64,000 nucleotides of DNA from Sphingomonas sp. J315. GTDB taxonomy: Bacteria > Pseudomonadota > Alphaproteobacteria > Sphingomonadales > Sphingomonadaceae. The translations under genes were made by a program, and so were the position numbers. The stretch's first letter is position 1. Each line of letters opens with the position of its first letter. The DNA lies in the NCBI RefSeq assembly GCF_024666595.1, contig NZ_CP088296.1, forward strand, positions 310,001 to 374,000, in the 5' to 3' direction. Shown here one piece after another: positions 9,194 through 18,349 of the stretch. The notes under the pieces were generated by a model. The model saw only the letters and a program-made list of their open reading frames with translations, did no database searches and had not been told where the DNA came from.

Positions 9194-10174
9194 TCAGTCG
9201 GCCCCGCTCAGCACCCGGGCATAGGCCGCCGGATCGGCATTGCCGCCGCTCAGCACCACCAGCATGTCGGGGCGCGCCTCGACCTTCCCCGCCAGCAGCG
9301 CGGCCAGCGCCACGGACCCGCCCGGTTCGACCACCAGCCTCAGCTTCGCCGCCGCCCAGCGCTGTGCCGCCCGGACTTCGGCCTCGGTCACCGTCACCCC
9401 GGTCGCCCCGCGCCGCGACAGCACGTCGAAGGTCAGCGGGGATACGCGCAGCGTCTGGAGCGAATCGCATGCCGTCGGCGGCGGGTTGTCGCCGATCGGC
9501 TCTATCCATCCCGCCTCCAGGCTGCGGCACATATCGTCCCAGCCCTCAGGCTCGACCACCGTCACCTGCGCATCGGGCAGCGCCAGCGCGACGCCCGCAG
9601 CAAGCCCGCCGCCGCCGCACGGCACCACGACATGCGCCGGATCGGGCAGCTTCATCTCGGCCGCTTGCGTCAGCACCTCGATCCCCAGACTCCCCTGCCC
9701 CTCGATCACCCAGGGGTCGTCGAACGGCGGCACCAACGTGGCGCCGCGGGCATGGGCGAGGTGCGCAGCGATCTTGTCGCGATTCTCGGTCATCCGGTCA
9801 TAGCTGACCACCTCGGCCCCCAGCGCCAGCGTCGCCTCGCGCTTCAGTGCCGGGGCGTCGGCCGGCATCACGATCACCGCCGGGATACCGAGTCGCTTTG
9901 CCGCCCATGCGACGCCCTGCGCATGGTTGCCGGAGGAGAAGCCGACCACGCCCTTGGCCCGCGCTTCGGCGTCGAGTGCGGTCAGCCGGTGCCATGCGCC
10001 GCGAATCTTGAACGCGCCGATCGGCTGCAAGCTTTCGGCCTTGAACATCACCGGCACGCCGCGAATTTCGCCTACAAACAAGGGGGTTGGCGGCAATATC
10101 GCCGCCACCTTTGCCGCCGCGTCCCGCACCCCCGCCCGTGTCGGCTGTCGCAATATCGTCACTTCCCACCCCAC
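9194..10174 (-). CDS. PLP-dependent threonine/serine dehydratase-like enzyme
   Basis: A fold-type II PLP enzyme of 326 residues. The PLP lysine is in GAFKIRGAW, the substrate loop is SSGNHAQG, the phosphate-binding loop is CGGGGLAAG, and the C-terminal LSGGNADP is family-typical. There is no C-terminal ACT-like regulatory domain, so it resembles catabolic threonine ammonia-lyase or serine racemase/dehydratase more than biosynthetic IlvA. The start is GTG 10174; a second GTG four codons later (before TILRQPTRAGV) is also possible. It is divergent from the decarboxylase gene, sharing an intergenic region of about 130 bases. Confidence 0.88.
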   Translation of the reverse strand: MGWEVTILRQPTRAGVRDAAAKVAAILPPTPLFVGEIRGVPVMFKAESLQPIGAFKIRGAWHRLTALDAEARAKGVVGFSSGNHAQGVAWAAKRLGIPAVIVMPADAPALKREATLALGAEVVSYDRMTENRDKIAAHLAHARGATLVPPFDDPWVIEGQGSLGIEVLTQAAEMKLPDPAHVVVPCGGGGLAAGVALALPDAQVTVVEPEGWDDMCRSLEAGWIEPIGDNPPPTACDSLQTLRVSPLTFDVLSRRGATGVTVTEAEVRAAQRWAAAKLRLVVEPGGSVALAALLAGKVEARPDMLVVLSGGNADPAAYARVLSGAD

Positions 10175-10246
10175 ATCGCTCGAACCCCTCCATAATCACT
10201 TTACAAGGGGGGGTGTCGACCCTAAATGACCCCTCCGCTGCCCCAT

Positions 10247-10303
10247 GGGACTTCCACCGCAAGGCAGTGTTTTTTCGTCTGCCGCAAGGCAATTGGAGGT
10301 CCC
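10247..10303 (+). ncRNA. speF leader: SD-sequestering leader RNA of the decarboxylase (speF-motif-like)
   Basis: GGGACTTCCA (10247-10256) can pair with TGGAGGTCCC (10294-10303) over 10 bp with one G-U. Inside lies a second hairpin, GGCAG (10263-10267) with CTGCC (10279-10283), and a direct repeat CCGCAAGGCA (10257-10266 and 10282-10291). The 3' arm contains GGAGG (10295-10299), the only plausible SD of the decarboxylase, so the closed form would block translation. Rfam describes a speF element upstream of ornithine decarboxylase genes in Alphaproteobacteria; this position and shape fit, but I could not run a covariance search. Confidence 0.65.
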
Positions 10304-10308
10304 TTGAG

Positions 10309-11523
10309 TTGCACAAGCATCATAGCGCGCTGGGGCTAGCGAAAGCCCTTCGTCCCGTCGAGCCGGTAACGCTCGTTCGTCCGCACGCTGCAAAGCGCGC
10401 CGCCCGCTTCTTTGTCGAGAAGTTTCCGGGAACGGTGCTCTATGCCGTCAAGGCGAACCCCTCTCCCGAATTGCTCCAGATCCTCTGGGACAGCGGCGTG
10501 ACGCATTATGACGTCGCGTCGATCGGCGAGGTGCGCATGGCGCGCCGCGCCCTGCCCAAGGCGACCTTGTGCTTCATGCACCCGGTCAAGGCCGAGGAAG
10601 CGATCGAGGAAGCCTATTTCGTCCACGGCGTCCGCACCTTCAGCCTCGACACGATGGACGAGCTGGAAAAGATCGTTCGCGCCACCCGTGGTGCGACCGA
10701 CCTCAACCTGTGCGTCCGCATCCGCGTGTCGTCGGACCATTCGAAGCTGAGCCTCGCGGCGAAGTTCGGTGCCGAGCCGGAGGATGTCGCCGAGTTGCTC
10801 GTCGCGACCCGTCAGGCCGCCGACGCGCTGGGCATCTGCTTCCATGTCGGCAGCCAGGCGATGACCCCGGCGGCTTATAGTGAGGCGATGGAGCGCGTCC
10901 GCGCGGCGATCGTCGCCTCGTCGGTCACGGTCGACATCGTCGATGTCGGCGGCGGCTTCCCGTCGACCTATCCGGGCATGGAACCGCCCCCGCTCGAAAC
11001 CTATTTCGGCGTGATCCACAACGCGTTCGAGAATCTGCCGATCTCGTACAGCGCCGAATTGTGGTGCGAGCCGGGCCGGGCGCTGTGCGCGGAGTATAGC
11101 AGCCTGATCGTCCGCGTCGAAAAGCGCCGCGGGGACGAGCTGTACATCAACGACGGTGCCTATGGTGCGCTGTTCGACGCGGCGCATGTCGGCTGGCGCT
11201 TCCCGGTGCGCGTGTTGCGCGACGATGCCGGCGACGCGGCGGAGATGACCGAATACAGCTTCTACGGCCCGACCTGCGACGATCTCGATCACATGGCCGG
11301 CCCGTTCGAGCTGCCGTCGGACATCCAGGCCGGCGATTATATCGAGGTCGGGATGCTCGGCGCCTATGGCTGCGCGATGCGCACCGCGTTCAACGGCTTT
11401 GGCGTGGACACCGTCCACACCGTCACCGACGAACCGATGGCGACGCTTTATTCGGGCATCGCGATCGAACGCCCGACCAACGTCGTCAGCCTCGACCAGT
11501 TCAAGCGCCGCGCGCGCCGCTGA
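10309..11523 (+). CDS. odc: ornithine/lysine decarboxylase, fold-type III PLP family
   Basis: Makes putrescine (or cadaverine) from ornithine (or lysine), the first step of polyamine synthesis; cytoplasmic dimer. It has 404 residues. The PLP lysine is in YAVKANPSPE, the phosphate loop in VDVGGGFPSTY, EPGRAL follows, and YGPTCDDLD carries the cysteine-aspartate pair that the dimer partner supplies to the active site. TTG 10309 is chosen because GGAGG lies nine bases upstream and because homologues start at this LHKHHSALGLAKAL block. The open frame upstream is the leader RNA. A strong terminator follows at 11537. Translation is probably controlled by the leader. Confidence 0.92.
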   Translation: MHKHHSALGLAKALRPVEPVTLVRPHAAKRAARFFVEKFPGTVLYAVKANPSPELLQILWDSGVTHYDVASIGEVRMARRALPKATLCFMHPVKAEEAIEEAYFVHGVRTFSLDTMDELEKIVRATRGATDLNLCVRIRVSSDHSKLSLAAKFGAEPEDVAELLVATRQAADALGICFHVGSQAMTPAAYSEAMERVRAAIVASSVTVDIVDVGGGFPSTYPGMEPPPLETYFGVIHNAFENLPISYSAELWCEPGRALCAEYSSLIVRVEKRRGDELYINDGAYGALFDAAHVGWRFPVRVLRDDAGDAAEMTEYSFYGPTCDDLDHMAGPFELPSDIQAGDYIEVGMLGAYGCAMRTAFNGFGVDTVHTVTDEPMATLYSGIAIERPTNVVSLDQFKRRARR

Positions 11524-11536
11524 ACGGACAGAAAAA

Positions 11537-11569
11537 GGGCCGCCGTCCGAATGGATGGCGGCCCATTTT
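11537..11569. terminator. hairpin terminator after the decarboxylase
   Basis: GGGCCGCC (11537-11544) pairs with GGCGGCCC (11557-11564), followed by ATTTTC and preceded by GAAAAA. It can therefore end transcription of the decarboxylase and also of the converging small gene at 11577. Confidence 0.8.
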
Positions 11570-11576
11570 CGTGGGA

Positions 11577-11945
11577 CTACTTCCGGGCCTTTCGTGCCGC
11601 GTAGCGCGCATCCCGCGCTGCCTTCATCTCCGCCGCGCTCGGCGGCGTCAGCCGCGCCTCCTTGAGCGCCGCAGCAGCCTCGGCTTCGGCGCGTTCCTCG
11701 GCCTTCCGCTCGGCCTCGGCCTGCTTCTTTGCCAGCTTCTCGGCCTTGGCTGCGGCCAGCGCCTCGGCCTTTGCCGCGCGTTCCTCGGCCAGAGCCCTCT
11801 CGCGCTCTTCCCTGGCCTTCCGGCGCTCCTCCAGCACGGCCGGATCCGCAGACGGCTTTGCGCGCAACAGTTCCAGCGCCTTCTGCTTCGCCTTGGCGGC
11901 GGCGGCAGTGCGATCCTGAAATGACGGTTCCCGATATGAAGGCAT
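11577..11945 (-). CDS. DUF6481-type Ala/Glu/Lys-rich helical protein
   Basis: A 122-residue, highly charged, almost fully helical protein beginning MPSYREPSFQDR and continuing with long runs such as EERERALAEERAAKAEALAA, predicted to be one long coiled helix. The N-terminal YREPSFQDR block is what I recall from the sphingomonad DUF6481 family; the function is unknown. ATG 11945 begins the conserved block; the frame upstream overlaps adk in an anti-sense frame and is not coding. It lies immediately downstream of adk on the same strand, with a gap of about 160 bases that shows no other feature. Confidence 0.72.
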   Translation of the reverse strand: MPSYREPSFQDRTAAAAKAKQKALELLRAKPSADPAVLEERRKAREERERALAEERAAKAEALAAAKAEKLAKKQAEAERKAEERAEAEAAAALKEARLTPPSAAEMKAARDARYAARKARK

Positions 11946-12108
11946 GCATTGTTCCAATGAGTTCGGCCAGCGCAGAGCTATCGACCGATGAGCCGCAGTC
12001 CACACGGGACCGCGAGAAAAAATAAGGCGGCTCGCCGCGCATGCACCGCCAGGCGATGTGCTTCCGACAATTGAGCGACCCGCAGGCCGGGCTACTGCAC
12101 TACGCCGT

Positions 12109-12759
12109 TCAGCTCCGCCCGTCCAGAATCGCCTCGATCGCCTCGGTGACCTCGGCGATGTCGGCCATTCCATCGACTCGCTGGACGAGCCCGCGCGCTT
12201 CATAGATCGGCAGGATCGGCGCGGTCTTGGCGCGATATTCGGCCATGCGGGTGCGCACGGTCTGTTCGTTATCGTCGGGGCGACGCTTGAATTCGGTGCC
12301 GCTGCACACATCGCAAACGCCGTCGACCTTGGGCTGGTTGTAGCTGTCGTGATAATTGGCACCGCAGCTGCCACAGCTGAAGCGCCCCGTGATCCGCGCG
12401 ACCAAGGCGTCTTCGTCCACAACCAGTTCGATTACATGATCGAGGCTGCGGCCGCGCTCCGCCAGGAGGGTGTCGAGCGATTCAGCCTGCGCGGCGGTCC
12501 GGGGATAACCGTCGAAGATGGCGCCCTTGTCGCCCAGTGCATCCAGGCTCTCACCAATGATCCCGCTGACGATTGCGTCGGAAACGAGCTCGCCCGCCTC
12601 CATCACCGCCTTCGCCTGCAGACCCACCGGCGTTCCCGCCTTGACTGCGGCGCGCAGCATGTCGCCGGTCGAGAGCTGGACCATGCCGCGCTCGCTTTCG
12701 AGCCGCGACGCTTGGGTCCCCTTGCCCGCGCCCGGAGGCCCCAACAGGATGATATTCAA
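12109..12759 (-). CDS. adk: adenylate kinase
   Basis: Interconverts ATP + AMP and 2 ADP; cytoplasmic. 216 residues, long form. The P-loop is LLGPPGAGKGTQ, the AMP site includes STGDMLRAA and DGYPRTAAQAE, and the LID holds two CXXC pairs (CGSCGANYHD and CDVCSGTEF), giving a zinc-binding LID. TTG 12759 is the start: GGGGAAG lies four bases before it and the protein then begins LNIILLGPPG like other Adk. It follows secY by 31 bases and is the last gene of the spc-type operon here. rpsM, rpsK, rpoA and rplQ do not follow within the window. Confidence 0.96.
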   Translation of the reverse strand: MNIILLGPPGAGKGTQASRLESERGMVQLSTGDMLRAAVKAGTPVGLQAKAVMEAGELVSDAIVSGIIGESLDALGDKGAIFDGYPRTAAQAESLDTLLAERGRSLDHVIELVVDEDALVARITGRFSCGSCGANYHDSYNQPKVDGVCDVCSGTEFKRRPDDNEQTVRTRMAEYRAKTAPILPIYEARGLVQRVDGMADIAEVTEAIEAILDGRS

Positions 12760-12790
12760 CTGGCTTCCCCTTTTCCGTCGCTGCGCCTTG

Positions 12791-14155
12791 TCAGCGCAGT
12801 CGACCACCCTTCAGCTTCGCCTTCTTGATCAGGTCACCATATTGGTGCGCCAGCAAGTGCGACTGGATCTGCGTGACCGTGTCCATCGTCACGTTGACGA
12901 CGATGAGCAGGCTGGTCCCGCCGAGATAGAAGGGAATTGCGAGCGCCGACACAAGATATTCCGGCACAAGGCAGATGAAGGTCAGGTACGCCGCACCGAT
13001 CACGGTGATCCGCGTCAGCACGTAATCGAAATAGGCTTCGGTGTTCTTGCCCGGTCGGATGCCGGGGATGAACCCGCCATGCTTCTTGAGATTCTCGGCC
13101 GTCTCCTCGGGGTTGAACACAACCGCCGTGTAGAAGAACGAGAAGAAGATGATGCCCGCGCCGTAGAGCAGCATGTACACGAGCGAACCGTGCTGCAGAT
13201 ACTGGTTGAGCGTGATGATCAGGTCACCGCCCCAGCTCTCGCCCGCCTGCGACTGGCCGGCGAACTGGCTCACCGTCAGCGGCATCAGCAACAGCGAGCT
13301 GGCGAAGATCGGCGGGATCACGCCCGCGGTGTTGATCTTGAGCGGCAGGTGGCTGCGCTCGCTCTGCACGCCCCGCTGCGTCTGGCGCTTGGGATACTGG
13401 ATCAGGATCCGGCGCTGGGCGCGCTCCATAAAGCAGATGAACAGGATCAGGCCCGCAACCGCCGCAAGGATCGCGACCAGCGTCACAGGGTTCATCGACC
13501 CCGAACGGCCGCCCTCGAACAGCTGTACCAGCGTGGTCGGCAGGTGCGCGACGATGCCCGCCATGATGATGAGGGAGATGCCGTTGCCGACGCCGCGGCT
13601 GGTGATCTGCTCACCCAGCCACATCAGGAACATCGTGCCGCCGATCAGGCTGATGACCGCAGCGATGCGGAACAGCATTCCCGGTTCGACGACCGGTGCC
13701 AGCCCCTGGGTGGCGCCAAGCGTCTCAAGGCCAACCGCGATGAAATAGCCCTGGATCGCGGTCAGCGCGACGGTGCCATAGCGGGTGTACTGGTTGAGCT
13801 TCTTGCGCCCGCTTTCGCCCTCCTTCTTGATCGAAGCCAGCGTCGGCGACAGCGAGGTCGCAAGCTGCACGACGATCGATGCCGTGATGTAGGGCATCAC
13901 GCCGAGTGCGATCACCGACATGCGCTCCAGCGCGCCGCCCGAGAAGGTGTTGAAGAAATCGAGCACACCGCCCTGGGTGCGCTCGGCCAGCAGCCCCAGC
14001 TGCGTCGGATCGACGCCGGGCAGCGGCACGAAACTGAGCATCCGGAAGATGATCAACGCGCCCAGAGTGAACCACAGGCGCTTCTTGAGTTCGGTGGCCT
14101 GTCCGAACTTGGACAGGTTGAGGCCGGATGCCATTGAATCGGCTGCGGATGCCAT
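12791..14155 (-). CDS. secY: preprotein translocase subunit SecY
   Basis: The pore of the Sec translocon in the inner membrane. 454 residues with ten transmembrane segments. Recognisable blocks are RLWFTLGALIIFRMLSFVP, GVMPYITASIVVQLATSL, LGEQITSRGVGNGIS and the C-terminal TQIQSHLLAHQYGDLIKK. The start region is duplicated: the plus-strand 14-mer CGGATGCCATTGAA occurs at 14125-14138 and 14146-14159. ATG 14155 and an ATG seven codons later therefore have nearly the same context, and either may be used. It lies between rplO and adk. Confidence 0.97.
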   Translation of the reverse strand: MASAADSMASGLNLSKFGQATELKKRLWFTLGALIIFRMLSFVPLPGVDPTQLGLLAERTQGGVLDFFNTFSGGALERMSVIALGVMPYITASIVVQLATSLSPTLASIKKEGESGRKKLNQYTRYGTVALTAIQGYFIAVGLETLGATQGLAPVVEPGMLFRIAAVISLIGGTMFLMWLGEQITSRGVGNGISLIIMAGIVAHLPTTLVQLFEGGRSGSMNPVTLVAILAAVAGLILFICFMERAQRRILIQYPKRQTQRGVQSERSHLPLKINTAGVIPPIFASSLLLMPLTVSQFAGQSQAGESWGGDLIITLNQYLQHGSLVYMLLYGAGIIFFSFFYTAVVFNPEETAENLKKHGGFIPGIRPGKNTEAYFDYVLTRITVIGAAYLTFICLVPEYLVSALAIPFYLGGTSLLIVVNVTMDTVTQIQSHLLAHQYGDLIKKAKLKGGRLR

Positions 14156-14271
14156 TGAAATACTATCCCGGAAACCAAAGCGGCGGAGAAGCGTTCGCCG
14201 CTCCCCCGCCGCCCATATAGGTTACTGTCGGATCAGGGCAATGCGCTTGGCAACCCCATCCACAGCTAAAG

Positions 14272-14808
14272 TCAGGCCTTACCGGCCTTCTTGGCGGCGA
14301 TGACCTTCTGGACCGAGCGATGCTTGGCGGCATGCTTCTCGGCGGCCGGAACGATCGTCGGAATGGTGACGGTGCCACCAGCCTTCTCGACCGCCTCGAT
14401 CGCGCCCTTCGACGCGCCGGCGACGGTGAAGCTCAGCTTCGCCTTCAGCTCGCCCTTGCCGAGCAGGCGGACGCCGTTCTTGCCGCCACGCGCCAGGCCG
14501 ACGGCCTTGAGCGCTTCGTGGTCGATTTCGGTCGCGGTCAGCTTGCCGGCGTCGATCAGCTTCTGGATCATGCCCAGATTGACCTCGGCATAGTCCTTGG
14601 GATTGGGAACATTGAAGCCGCGCTTCGGAATGCGCATGTGGAGCGGCATCTGACCGCCCTCGAAGCCGTTGATCGCGACGCCCGAGCGCGCCTTGGCGCC
14701 CTTCTGGCCGCGGCCTGCGGTCTTGCCCTTGCCCGAACCGATGCCGCGTCCGACGCGCATCCGGCCCTTGCGGGCGCCTTCATTGTCGCTGAGATCGTTG
14801 AGATTCAT
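14272..14808 (-). CDS. rplO: 50S ribosomal protein L15
   Basis: 178 residues, normal for alphaproteobacterial L15. The N-terminus [14 protein letters not shown] is followed by the Gly/Lys/Arg-rich segment ([18 protein letters not shown]) and [20 protein letters not shown] 14808 is chosen over the GTG three codons upstream because homologues begin MxLNDL. The gap to secY is 116 bases and to rpmD 121 bases. Confidence 0.97.
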   Translation of the reverse strand: MNLNDLSDNEGARKGRMRVGRGIGSGKGKTAGRGQKGAKARSGVAINGFEGGQMPLHMRIPKRGFNVPNPKDYAEVNLGMIQKLIDAGKLTATEIDHEALKAVGLARGGKNGVRLLGKGELKAKLSFTVAGASKGAIEAVEKAGGTVTIPTIVPAAEKHAAKHRSVQKVIAAKKAGKA

Positions 14809-14929
14809 GTCGTGCACTCGCTTTCGCTTTTGTCGCGCTGATGAAATTCCCCGGCGGGCCGGGAAAATCGGAAAGGGGGGCCGATAGCCCCCTCCCCTTA
14901 TATTGTCACCTGGAAAAGATGCCGGGGGT

Positions 14930-15109
14930 TCAGCCCTCGACGATCTCGACCATGTGGGGCAGCTTGCGGATCATGCCGCGGACCTCGGGAGTGTCCTCCA
15001 GTTCGCTGACCCGGTGCATCTTGTTGAGGCCCAGACCGATCAGCGTCGCGCGCTGGTCCTTGGTCCGACGGATCGGCGAACCGATCTGCTTCACCTTGAT
15101 CTTCGCCAT
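14930..15109 (-). CDS. rpmD: 50S ribosomal protein L30
   Basis: A 59-residue protein beginning [15 protein letters not shown], with [16 protein letters not shown] and a C-terminus [13 protein letters not shown], the typical short bacterial L30. It lies between rpsE (start side) and rplO, as in other spc operons. Confidence 0.96.
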   Translation of the reverse strand: MAKIKVKQIGSPIRRTKDQRATLIGLGLNKMHRVSELEDTPEVRGMIRKLPHMVEIVEG

Positions 15110-15114
15110 GTCGA

Positions 15115-15831
15115 TTACTCCACGATCGCCGCGGCATCAGCCTCGGCGGTCTGCGAACCGCCACGGCCGAGCAGGTCGGCAATCTTCTTGCCGCGACGCT
15201 GGGCCACCGCCTTCGGGGAATACTGGTCGCCCAGTGCCTCGAAAGTCGCGCGGATCATGTTGTAGGGGTTGGAAGTGCCGACCGACTTGGTCACCACGTC
15301 CGCAACGCCCAGGCTCTCGAACACGGCGCGCATCGGACCACCGGCGATGATGCCGGTACCTGCAGGCGCCGAGCGGACGGTCACCTGGCCAGCGCCGAAA
15401 TGGCCCTTGCCGTCATGGTGCAGCGTCCGGCCCTCGCGCAGCGGCACGCGGACCATCTTCTTCTTGGCAGCTGCGGTCGCCTTCGAAATGGCTTCCGGCA
15501 CTTCGCGTGCCTTGCCATGACCGAAACCGACACGGCCCTTGCCGTCGCCCACGACGACCAACGCCGCAAAGCCGAAGCGCTTGCCGCCCTTCACCGTCTT
15601 GCTGACGCGGTTGATGTGGACGAGCTTTTCGATCAGCTCTTCACCGCCATCGTCGGCACCGGGACCACCACGACCGCGATTGTCGCGACCACGATTGCCG
15701 TCGCGACCACGGCCGCCACCACCACGATTGTCGCCGCCGCCACGGCCACCACGGCCACGACGGGGAGCATCGGCTGCGCCAGCCTCGGCTGCTACGCCCT
15801 CGACGGGCGCCTGATTCTGTTCGTCAGCCAT
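15115..15831 (-). CDS. rpsE: 30S ribosomal protein S5 with Arg/Gly-rich N-terminal extension
   Basis: 238 residues against about 165 in E. coli. The S5 core starts at about residue 64 ([15 protein letters not shown]) and runs through [13 protein letters not shown] and [18 protein letters not shown] to the end. The extra N-terminal segment (about residues 25-62) is built of Arg/Gly repeats ([20 protein letters not shown], then [13 protein letters not shown]) and resembles an RGG-type RNA-binding tail. ATG 15831 ([12 protein letters not shown]) lies one base after the rplR stop codon. Confidence 0.96.
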   Translation of the reverse strand: MADEQNQAPVEGVAAEAGAADAPRRGRGGRGGGDNRGGGGRGRDGNRGRDNRGRGGPGADDGGEELIEKLVHINRVSKTVKGGKRFGFAALVVVGDGKGRVGFGHGKAREVPEAISKATAAAKKKMVRVPLREGRTLHHDGKGHFGAGQVTVRSAPAGTGIIAGGPMRAVFESLGVADVVTKSVGTSNPYNMIRATFEALGDQYSPKAVAQRRGKKIADLLGRGGSQTAEADAAAIVE

Positions 15832-15832
15832 C

Positions 15833-16189
15833 TTAGAACTCCAATCCGCCTTCACGCGCGGCATCCGCCAGCGCCTTGACGCGCCCGTGGAACAGGAAAC
15901 CGCCACGGTCGAACACCACCTGCGTCACGCCGGCCTTCTTGGCCGCTTCCGCGATACGGGTGCCGACGGCCTTGGCCGCATCGACGTTGCCGCCATTCTG
16001 GCCGCGCACGTCCTTGTCCAGCGTCGAAGCGGCGGCCAGGGTCTTGCCCTGGGCGTCGTCGATCACCTGCACATAGATGTGCTTGCCCGAACGGTGCACC
16101 GAGAGCCGCGGACGGCTGCCGGCACGCGCGCGGAGTGCGGTGCGGTTGCGGCGACGCCGCTTCTCGAAGAGAGAGAGACCCTTGCTCAT
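15833..16189 (-). CDS. rplR: 50S ribosomal protein L18
   Basis: 118 residues, full length. It starts [14 protein letters not shown] and has the 5S rRNA-binding block [18 protein letters not shown] and the C-terminal [20 protein letters not shown]. Its start overlaps the rplF stop by one base, so translational coupling is likely. Confidence 0.97.
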   Translation of the reverse strand: MSKGLSLFEKRRRRNRTALRARAGSRPRLSVHRSGKHIYVQVIDDAQGKTLAAASTLDKDVRGQNGGNVDAAKAVGTRIAEAAKKAGVTQVVFDRGGFLFHGRVKALADAAREGGLEF

Positions 16190-16722
16190 TACTTCTTCTT
16201 CCCTTCCTTGCGGAAGATGAACTCGCCCTCGTACTTGATGCCCTTGCCCTTGTAGGGCTCAGGCTTACGCCAGCGACGAATTTCCGCGGCAAACTGGCCG
16301 ACGGCCTGCTTGTCGTTGCCCGAGATCTCGACGGTCGTCTGGTCGGGGGTCTTCACCTCCACACCTTCCGGCACGTCCAGATCGACATCGTGCGAGTAGC
16401 CGAGCTGAAGCTTCAGCTTGCGACCCTGCGCGTTGGCGCGATAGCCGACGCCGGTGATGAGCAGCTTCTTCGAGAAGCCCTCGCTCACGCCGGTCACCAG
16501 ATTCTGGACCAGCGTACGCTGCATGCCCCAGAACGCCTTGGCGCGCTTGGTGTCGTTCGCAGGCTTCACCGTGATCGTGCCATCGCCCACCTCATACGAG
16601 ATGTCGTCGGCGGTCGGCATGGTCAGGGTACCCTTGGGGCCCTTGACGCTGATCGTGCCGCCCTCGACGCTGGCGGAAACGCCAGCCGGAACGGTGATCG
16701 GCTTTTTACCGGTGCGGCTCAT
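16189..16722 (-). CDS. rplF: 50S ribosomal protein L6
   Basis: 177 residues, typical. N-terminus [15 protein letters not shown], repeat blocks [10 protein letters not shown] and [20 protein letters not shown]-terminus [20 protein letters not shown]. It overlaps rpsH and rplR by one base at each end. Confidence 0.97.
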   Translation of the reverse strand: MSRTGKKPITVPAGVSASVEGGTISVKGPKGTLTMPTADDISYEVGDGTITVKPANDTKRAKAFWGMQRTLVQNLVTGVSEGFSKKLLITGVGYRANAQGRKLKLQLGYSHDVDLDVPEGVEVKTPDQTTVEISGNDKQAVGQFAAEIRRWRKPEPYKGKGIKYEGEFIFRKEGKKK

Positions 16723-17117
16723 CAGAACACCTCCGCGAGCACTTCGCCGCCGACATTCTGGTCGCGCGCCTCGGCGTCCGACAGAACGCCGCGAGGCGTC
16801 GAAACGATGGTGATGCCCAGGCCGTTGCGCACCTTCGGAAGCTCCTTCGAGCCCGAATAGACGCGGCGACCCGGCTTCGAGACGCGCGCGATCGACTTGA
16901 TCGCGGGCTGGCCCTCGAAATACTTCAGCTCGATGCGGATGCCGGCCGCGGGGCCCATCTGCTCTTCGCTGTAGCCACGGATATACCCCTCGCGCTGAAG
17001 AACGTCGAGGACACGCGCACGCAGCTTGCTTGCCGGCGTCAGGACGGAGTCCTTGCGGGCGCGCTGGCCGTTGCGGATGCGGGTGAGCATATCACCCAGA
17101 GGATCGGTCAATGCCAT
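16722..17117 (-). CDS. rpsH: 30S ribosomal protein S8
   Basis: 131 residues. ATG 17117 gives [18 protein letters not shown], as in all S8; the frame upstream is the rpsN shadow. The C-terminal RNA-binding signature [12 protein letters not shown] is present. S8 is the usual repressor of the spc operon in E. coli; whether this holds here is not visible. Confidence 0.97.
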   Translation of the reverse strand: MALTDPLGDMLTRIRNGQRARKDSVLTPASKLRARVLDVLQREGYIRGYSEEQMGPAAGIRIELKYFEGQPAIKSIARVSKPGRRVYSGSKELPKVRNGLGITIVSTPRGVLSDAEARDQNVGGEVLAEVF

Positions 17118-17128
17118 CTTCGTGATCC

Positions 17129-17434
17129 TTACCAGCTCGACTTCGTGACACCCGGGATCAGGCCCTTGTTGGCCAGATCGCGCAGCATGACACGTGCGAG
17201 ACGGAACTTGCGGTAGTAACCGCGCGGACGACCGGTCAGCTCGCACCGGTTGCGGATGCGGGTCGGGTTCCCGTTGCGGGGAATCTCGGCCATCTTGAGA
17301 CGCGCGATCAGACGCTCGGTCTCATCGAGCGACTTGTCGTTCGCAATCGCCTTCAGCTTCGCGTAGCGGCCGGCGTACTTCTTCACCAGCTGCTTGCGAC
17401 GCTCGTTCTTGAGCACGGAACTCAGTTTCGCCAT
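17129..17434 (-). CDS. rpsN: 30S ribosomal protein S14 (long, zinc-free form)
   Basis: 101 residues. [17 protein letters not shown] at the start and [19 protein letters not shown] near the end. It lacks the two CXXC zinc motifs of short S14, so it is the zinc-independent form. Eleven bases separate it from rpsH. Confidence 0.97.
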   Translation of the reverse strand: MAKLSSVLKNERRKQLVKKYAGRYAKLKAIANDKSLDETERLIARLKMAEIPRNGNPTRIRNRCELTGRPRGYYRKFRLARVMLRDLANKGLIPGVTKSSW

Positions 17435-17453
17435 GACTTAAGTTCTCTTTCCC

Positions 17454-18038
17454 TTACGCTGCCTGCTTCGCTTCGCCGTCCGCCTCGATGGGGAACGGGA
17501 AACCGAAGAGACGGAGAAGCTCGCGGGCTTCCTCGTCGGTCTTGGCGGTGGTGGTCACGATCACGTCCATGCCGCGCACCTTGTCGATGCGGTCATAGTT
17601 GATCTCGGGGAACACGATCTGTTCCTTGATGCCGCAGGCGTAGTTGCCACGGCCGTCGAACGACTTGTCGTTCAGGCCGCGGAAATCGCGCACGCGCGGC
17701 AGCGCGATGGTGATGAAGCGGTCGAGGAACTCGTACATGCGCTCACGACGCAGCGTCACCTTGCAACCGATCGCCATGCCTTCACGCAGCTTGAACTGCG
17801 CGATCGACTTCTTGGCCTTGGTCACGACAGGCTTCTGGCCCGCGATCAGCTCCATTTCGGAAGCCGCCTGCTCGACCTTCTTCTTGTCCTGGGTCGCTTC
17901 GCCGACGCCCATGTTGAGCACGATCTTCTCGATCTTCGGCACTTCCATCGCATTCTTGTAGCCGAACTTCGCGGTCATCGCCTTGGCGATTTCCGAATCG
18001 TACTTCGACTTCATGCGCGGGATATAGGTGTCAGCCAT
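17454..18038 (-). CDS. rplE: 50S ribosomal protein L5
   Basis: 194 residues, slightly longer than E. coli L5 (179) because of short N- and C-terminal extensions. Core signatures [30 protein letters not shown] and [19 protein letters not shown] are present. Its start shares the junction with the rplX stop at 18038. Confidence 0.97.
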   Translation of the reverse strand: MADTYIPRMKSKYDSEIAKAMTAKFGYKNAMEVPKIEKIVLNMGVGEATQDKKKVEQAASEMELIAGQKPVVTKAKKSIAQFKLREGMAIGCKVTLRRERMYEFLDRFITIALPRVRDFRGLNDKSFDGRGNYACGIKEQIVFPEINYDRIDKVRGMDVIVTTTAKTDEEARELLRLFGFPFPIEADGEAKQAA

Positions 18039-18349
18039 CAGATGACCTCCCCGGTCTTGACCGCAACGCGGACCTTCTTGCCGTCGCGCTCTTCGAAACG
18101 GACGCGGGTCGCCTTGCCGTCCTTGGTCACATGCGCGACCTTCGAGACATGCATCGGGGCCTCGGCGCGCTTCAGGCCACCCTGCGGGTCGCCCTGGCTC
18201 GGCTTGGTGTGACGCACGGCGATGTTGACGCCCGACACGACGACCTTGTCGGCCTTCGGCATCGACTTGACGACTTCACCGGTCTTGCCCTTGTCCTTGC
18301 CGGACAGGACGATGACCTGGTCGCCCTTCTTGATCTTCGCAGCAGCCAT
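18038..18349 (-). CDS. rplX: 50S ribosomal protein L24
   Basis: 103 residues. ATG 18349 overlaps the rplN stop (TGATG), so coupling is likely; an in-frame GTG one codon upstream is not needed. The KOW motif is [18 protein letters not shown] near the N-terminus. Confidence 0.96.
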   Translation of the reverse strand: MAAAKIKKGDQVIVLSGKDKGKTGEVVKSMPKADKVVVSGVNIAVRHTKPSQGDPQGGLKRAEAPMHVSKVAHVTKDGKATRVRFEERDGKKVRVAVKTGEVI

